The notes under the pieces: generated by a model
Told to the model about the DNA's origin: nothing
The model's input: the letters and a program-made list of their open reading frames with translations, nothing else
Database searches by the model: none
Position numbers and translations under genes: made by a program
Assembly: GCA_016218085.1 (NCBI GenBank)
Contig: JACREY010000012.1
Coordinates: forward strand, 1 to 64,000
Source of the DNA: Ignavibacteriota bacterium
Lineage (GTDB): Bacteria > Bacteroidota > Ignavibacteria > Tepidaquicellales > Tepidaquicellaceae
Length of the DNA: 64,000 nucleotides
Reading direction: 5' to 3'
In this document: piece by piece, positions 60,713-64,000 of the stretch
Position numbering within the stretch: the stretch's first letter is position 1
How the letters are laid out: each line of letters starts with the position of its first letter

Positions 60713-62140
60713 TTGATTAAAAAAGAAAAACCCGCTGTTAAAATAAAGTTTGAGTTTGACTTATTGAATATTAAACCGCTTCGAAAATTAATTTTATGGA
60801 AGTGGTTTCCTTACATTTTTCAATTCTTTATTTTAATCATTTTTATTGTTTTAATAATTTTAGGATGGAATATTTTTACGCCAACAGGCATTCCGGATAA
60901 ACTTTTTGCAAAATCAAATTTGGTTACCTTGATTATCTGGGGTATCTGGTGGCCTCTTATGATAATTACTGCTGTGTTTTTCGGGAGACTGTGGTGTATG
61001 GTTTGTCCACTGGAACTTGTATCCAATCTTTCGGAACGAATTTCTAAAAAAATCGGAGTAAAGCAAAAATCGCTGCCCGGCTGGATTCAAAGCGGAGCTA
61101 TCATAGTAATCCTTTATTCTTTAATTCAGATTCTTGTTCCGGGAATACATCTACATCGAAATCCGGCTTTCACATCTTTTTTTCTTGCAGGTCTTTTATC
61201 AATATCGGTTTTTATTGGCGTAATATACAGGGATAGAGCATTTTGCAGAGGGTTCTGCCCGATTGGTATTCTGTTAAACGCATATGGACGGGGAAGTATT
61301 CTTGCCGTAAGAGCAAAATCAAAAAATATATGCAGTGATTGCAACCCAAAAGAATGCATTGTTTCCTGTAAGCGATACGAATTAGACAGAAGAAGTTGTC
61401 CGAGTTTACTAAACCCTCCAAAACTAAATTCTAATAAAGATTGCCTTATATGTGGACAATGTATAAAAACATGTGAATCTGAGAATATGCAATTGTTAAT
61501 AAGAGAACCGTTCAGCAAATCTGATTACAGAGAAAAAAAAACTAATTGGTCTTTAACGATATTTATAATTCTTGCCTCTGGATTTGTAACTTCCGAACTG
61601 ACTACTGAATGGAAATATATCAATGAGATATTTTTACTAATACCCAATTATATTAATGATTTTATAAAAATAAAAAATTTTATCGGTTTTATAGATGGTT
61701 TATGGATTTTATTTTTATTCCCGCTACTTTTATGGACGATTTTAGGTTTGGTTGCAATAACTTTGAAAATATCAAAATCCGTTTTTGATTTTTGGAGAAG
61801 TTTTGCATTAACTGCTGTTATAATAATATCTGCAGGACATATAATAAAAGCGGTTGCAAAGTTAAATAGCTGGATTGGTTTTCTGCCTCAAAGCTTAAAT
61901 GATCCGAACGGAATAAATTTGGCTGTTGGTATTAATAACAAATCAATTTTATCGCCCGGACTTCTTGTTGGAAATTATATCGTTTCCTTTTTCGGGATTA
62001 TTATATTATCTGTATTTTTGTTCTATTCTATATCTGCCGATTTCAGCAATGCCGAAAATCAGGGCTTTAAAAGCCACATACCAAAATATATTTTATATAT
62101 TTTATTCCTGCTGATTACAGCGGGTATAGGATTTCAGTAA
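60713..62140 (+). CDS. NapH/NosR-like membrane 4Fe-4S protein
   Basis: 475 residues with eight or nine TM helices. The cytoplasmic-facing Cys motifs are CMVCP near 98, CRGFCPIG near 178, then two 4Fe-4S clusters: CSDCNPKECIVSC near 207-219 and CLICGQCIKTC near 246-256. These resemble the ferredoxin part of NapH, NosR and CcoG/RdxA-type membrane proteins that carry electrons to or from the quinone pool. A further C-terminal membrane half (near 285-475) extends beyond NapH. The start is TTG with AGGA just before. Final electron partner not known. Confidence 0.87.
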   Translation: MIKKEKPAVKIKFEFDLLNIKPLRKLILWKWFPYIFQFFILIIFIVLIILGWNIFTPTGIPDKLFAKSNLVTLIIWGIWWPLMIITAVFFGRLWCMVCPLELVSNLSERISKKIGVKQKSLPGWIQSGAIIVILYSLIQILVPGIHLHRNPAFTSFFLAGLLSISVFIGVIYRDRAFCRGFCPIGILLNAYGRGSILAVRAKSKNICSDCNPKECIVSCKRYELDRRSCPSLLNPPKLNSNKDCLICGQCIKTCESENMQLLIREPFSKSDYREKKTNWSLTIFIILASGFVTSELTTEWKYINEIFLLIPNYINDFIKIKNFIGFIDGLWILFLFPLLLWTILGLVAITLKISKSVFDFWRSFALTAVIIISAGHIIKAVAKLNSWIGFLPQSLNDPNGINLAVGINNKSILSPGLLVGNYIVSFFGIIILSVFLFYSISADFSNAENQGFKSHIPKYILYILFLLITAGIGFQ

Positions 62141-62178
62141 TTCTAAATTAATTTATAATAACTTTTCGGATTTATAAT

Positions 62179-62577
62179 ATGAAAATTGATTATTTGCAAT
62201 GTAACACCTGCACACGCCTGCTTATTAAGAATGCATCTGAAAGATCGCAATTATTCCGTTATACACGAAATATCTTAAAGTATGTAATGCGCATTTGGGT
62301 AATTTTAAGAAGAATAGACTTATCTAATTATATTATTAAATCACCTTATTGCAAAAATTGCAACAGGGTTTATAAAAATGCCCTTAAAGATAATTCAAAA
62401 GTATTTTTAAAATTTAATAATATTATTAATCCTTATTTCGATTCTTACATTGAGAAAAAGCTTGGAAAAAGCAATATAGCCGAAGCAAAAATAAAAGCCC
62501 GTGAACTCAAGCAATTGAAAGAAATATACGAGTCGGTAAATATCAATACAGATATTACCAAATGGACAAAAATATAA
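62179..62577 (+). CDS. Small protein with two CxxC motifs, unknown
   Basis: 132 residues with no signal peptide. CNTC at 8-11 and CKNC near 58-61 could bind one zinc or an iron centre. The rest is basic and helical (KIKARELKQLKEIYESV at the end). I do not recognise a family. It follows the membrane iron-sulphur gene by 38 bp, so it may be its accessory or assembly factor. Confidence 0.6.
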   Translation: MKIDYLQCNTCTRLLIKNASERSQLFRYTRNILKYVMRIWVILRRIDLSNYIIKSPYCKNCNRVYKNALKDNSKVFLKFNNIINPYFDSYIEKKLGKSNIAEAKIKARELKQLKEIYESVNINTDITKWTKI

Positions 62578-62581
62578 TAAA

Positions 62582-62613
62582 AAAAACCCGCCACTCTAAA
62601 AGAGTGACGGGTC
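62582..62613 (-). terminator. Rho-independent terminator of the cytochrome gene
   Basis: CCCGCCACTCT / AGAGTGACGGG with an AAA loop; on the minus strand it is followed by TTTTTT. It lies 25 bp past the stop codon of the minus-strand multihaem gene, and on the plus strand 5 bp after the CxxC protein gene. Confidence 0.9.
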
Positions 62614-62638
62614 CGAGTATAATTTATTTATCAATAAA

Positions 62639-64000
62639 TTATTTAACCAATATCATCTTCTTTGTCATTGCGAAATCATTTGAAACCATTCTGTAAAAAT
62701 ACACTCCGCTTGAAACGTTTTCTCCAATATCGTTTATGCCGTTCCACTTAACGCTATATGTTCCAGCGTTTAATTTCTGGTTCAGCAGGTTATAAACTTC
62801 GCGGCCTGCAATATCATAAATCTTTATAGATACCAAATCATTTTTCGGAATCGAGAATCTTATTTCAGTAGACGGATTAAACGGATTCGGATAATTCTGC
62901 ATAAGTTCAAAGCCCGACGGAATATTAGAAGTAATATTCTGTACGCTCACTGTCCAGATTTGCCTGTTGAACCATCTGTTCAATGTGTCAGCGAGAAGCG
63001 AATCTGTTGTTTGTCTCCAATCTGTTAAAGTAGCATCCGTACCAACACCAAGAGTTGGCACATTTCCCGTCCCCGCAGAAGTGTTCGGATTTCTGTGACA
63101 GGATACCGCACAAGTATTCAGCATACCCAAAGTAGGTGATGACACTCCAAGTTTTTGTAATGTCTTAATAGGTCTTACAATTTTGAAATTGTGTGAAGCA
63201 ATATCATATGAATTTGCAGTAACAGCTACTTTTGTCATGTGGCATTTCACGCAATTTGAGGTTCCTCCGGAGCCGTTTGTATTTGCAGGGTCGTAGGAAT
63301 GTTTTGTGTGCTGAGTAATTTTTGCAATGTTTGGGTTCCCGACGGTTCCGAATGTTGTATGGCACTGCAGGCAAAGGTCATTGTTGGCATAGCTTTTTTT
63401 CAACTGATGAGGAAACGATGTCGGTGTGTGCGGGTCGTGACACTGTGTGTAGCAATTCATGAAGTTATTATGATTCGAATAACTCATATCCTGCCATTGC
63501 TGGTGATGTTGCCTTGCTGTCATTGTATCAGGCCAAACACCCGGTCCGCCAACTGCATTGAAGAATTGTTGCCAGGGTGCAATAAAATTTGATAAAACTA
63601 AACCCGGTCTGTAAATACTGTCGACTGATTCTTTCCATGGGTATTCATAGGTTTTACCTGTGCTTGAGCTTCTGATATGACATTGACCGCATACCTCTTG
63701 TTGTCTCTGTAATCCCGCCGCTGTCATATTTTGCGGACCGAAGATATTATTTTTATTTGGTCCCGAAATATGTGTGCTGCCAGCTCCATGGCAATTTTCG
63801 CAACCTACTTTATTGCTTAATGTATCATTGCTGTTTGCCCAACCTGATAACCATGTAGTATCTGAACCTGATACCTGCTTAACAGGCTTATATCCGACCA
63901 TATGACACCCAATACAGTTTTTTTCATATGATTTTGTTCTAAAAGCATTATTTATTGCTTTCAAAGTACCGTCTGCATTGAACCAATTTCCGGGATTATA
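62639..64000 (-). CDS. Secreted multihaem cytochrome c with type IX sorting domain, 5' end cut by window edge
   Basis: 454 codons are visible and the frame is open to the right edge, so the start is missing. Seven haem-binding motifs: CIGCH, CENCH, CGQCH, CYTQCH, CLQCH, CVKCH, CAVSCH. Two (CYTQCH, CAVSCH) are CX3CH instead of CX2CH. The C-terminal ~90 residues are a sorting domain (MQNYPNPFNPSTEIRFSIP, VSIKIYDIAGREV, SSGVYFYRM, TKKMILVK). The protein should be on the cell surface or outside the cell, carrying electrons, for example to extracellular acceptors. The membrane iron-sulphur protein at 60713 is a plausible partner. Confidence 0.92.
   Translation of the reverse strand, partial: YNPGNWFNADGTLKAINNAFRTKSYEKNCIGCHMVGYKPVKQVSGSDTTWLSGWANSNDTLSNKVGCENCHGAGSTHISGPNKNNIFGPQNMTAAGLQRQQEVCGQCHIRSSSTGKTYEYPWKESVDSIYRPGLVLSNFIAPWQQFFNAVGGPGVWPDTMTARQHHQQWQDMSYSNHNNFMNCYTQCHDPHTPTSFPHQLKKSYANNDLCLQCHTTFGTVGNPNIAKITQHTKHSYDPANTNGSGGTSNCVKCHMTKVAVTANSYDIASHNFKIVRPIKTLQKLGVSSPTLGMLNTCAVSCHRNPNTSAGTGNVPTLGVGTDATLTDWRQTTDSLLADTLNRWFNRQIWTVSVQNITSNIPSGFELMQNYPNPFNPSTEIRFSIPKNDLVSIKIYDIAGREVYNLLNQKLNAGTYSVKWNGINDIGENVSSGVYFYRMVSNDFAMTKKMILVK

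Overview
The window looks like chromosomal DNA from a Gram-negative member of the Ignavibacteria / Bacteroidota-Chlorobi lineage, moderately AT-rich. The pointers are seven secreted proteins, most with type IX secretion C-terminal domains of the NYPNPFNP type that is common in Ignavibacteria; LpxA and Lnt (lipid A and lipoprotein maturation); an HU-SPOR fusion of the Bacteroidota type; and a membrane-kinase/NtrC-type pair. No rRNA, tRNA, CRISPR array or complete insertion sequence was seen. Both edges cut a gene: a type IX cargo protein at 1-828 and a secreted multihaem cytochrome at 62639-64000.

Layout. 0-2.7 kb: surface proteins and a REP-associated tyrosine transposase bracketed by palindromic repeats. 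2.8-12.2 kb: dnaE, thioredoxin, YjbQ, NDH-2, and a minus-strand operon of a PorZ-like propeller protein, an isolated hisA and a DUF4159 protein. 12.4-19.7 kb: a GT-C membrane glycosyltransferase, a 760-bp field of hairpin repeats, then an envelope and metabolism operon (GT2, lpxA, CYTH, panB, mscS, macrodomain, PPP phosphatase). 19.7-30.1 kb: a type IX cargo protein, M28 peptidase, aat, a nucleotidyltransferase with an overlapping small ORF, DUF3127, ruvB, a repeat-bracketed AT-rich orphan gene, ispF, PAP2 and lnt. 30.1-38.1 kb: an operon for a TPR-SPOR protein, free-Met-R-sulfoxide reductase, HU and HU-SPOR; a MATE transporter; a rhodanese-DoxX-DUF1573 operon. 38.1-49.4 kb: a second repeat field, dinB, a TrmB-like regulator followed by three type IX cargo genes, an SNase-like nuclease, and a FabH-like synthase.

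49.7-60.2 kb is the most interesting part. A nine-TM histidine kinase and a sigma-54 response regulator lie just upstream of a tight seven-gene operon: nucleotidyltransferase, ATP-grasp protein, class-III aminotransferase, CDP-alcohol phosphatidyltransferase, Gfo/Idh/MocA dehydrogenase, HAD phosphatase and myo-inositol-3-phosphate synthase. Together they read as a pathway that makes inositol phosphate, activates a head group with a nucleotide, aminates an alcohol or cyclitol, and joins the pieces through a phosphodiester. That suggests an unusual inositol- or aminocyclitol-containing lipid or solute. The product is not determined from sequence.

60.4-64 kb is a small electron-transfer region: a PadR regulator, a NapH/NosR-like membrane iron-sulphur protein, a CxxC protein and the secreted multihaem cytochrome.

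The intergenic DNA is also unusual. It holds at least three hairpin (REP-like) families and 'word arrays' (short 9-14 bp words repeated in tandem, often as inverted pairs between genes). Small hairpin cassettes have inserted into those word arrays. The same kind of word is read in frame in type IX sorting domains.
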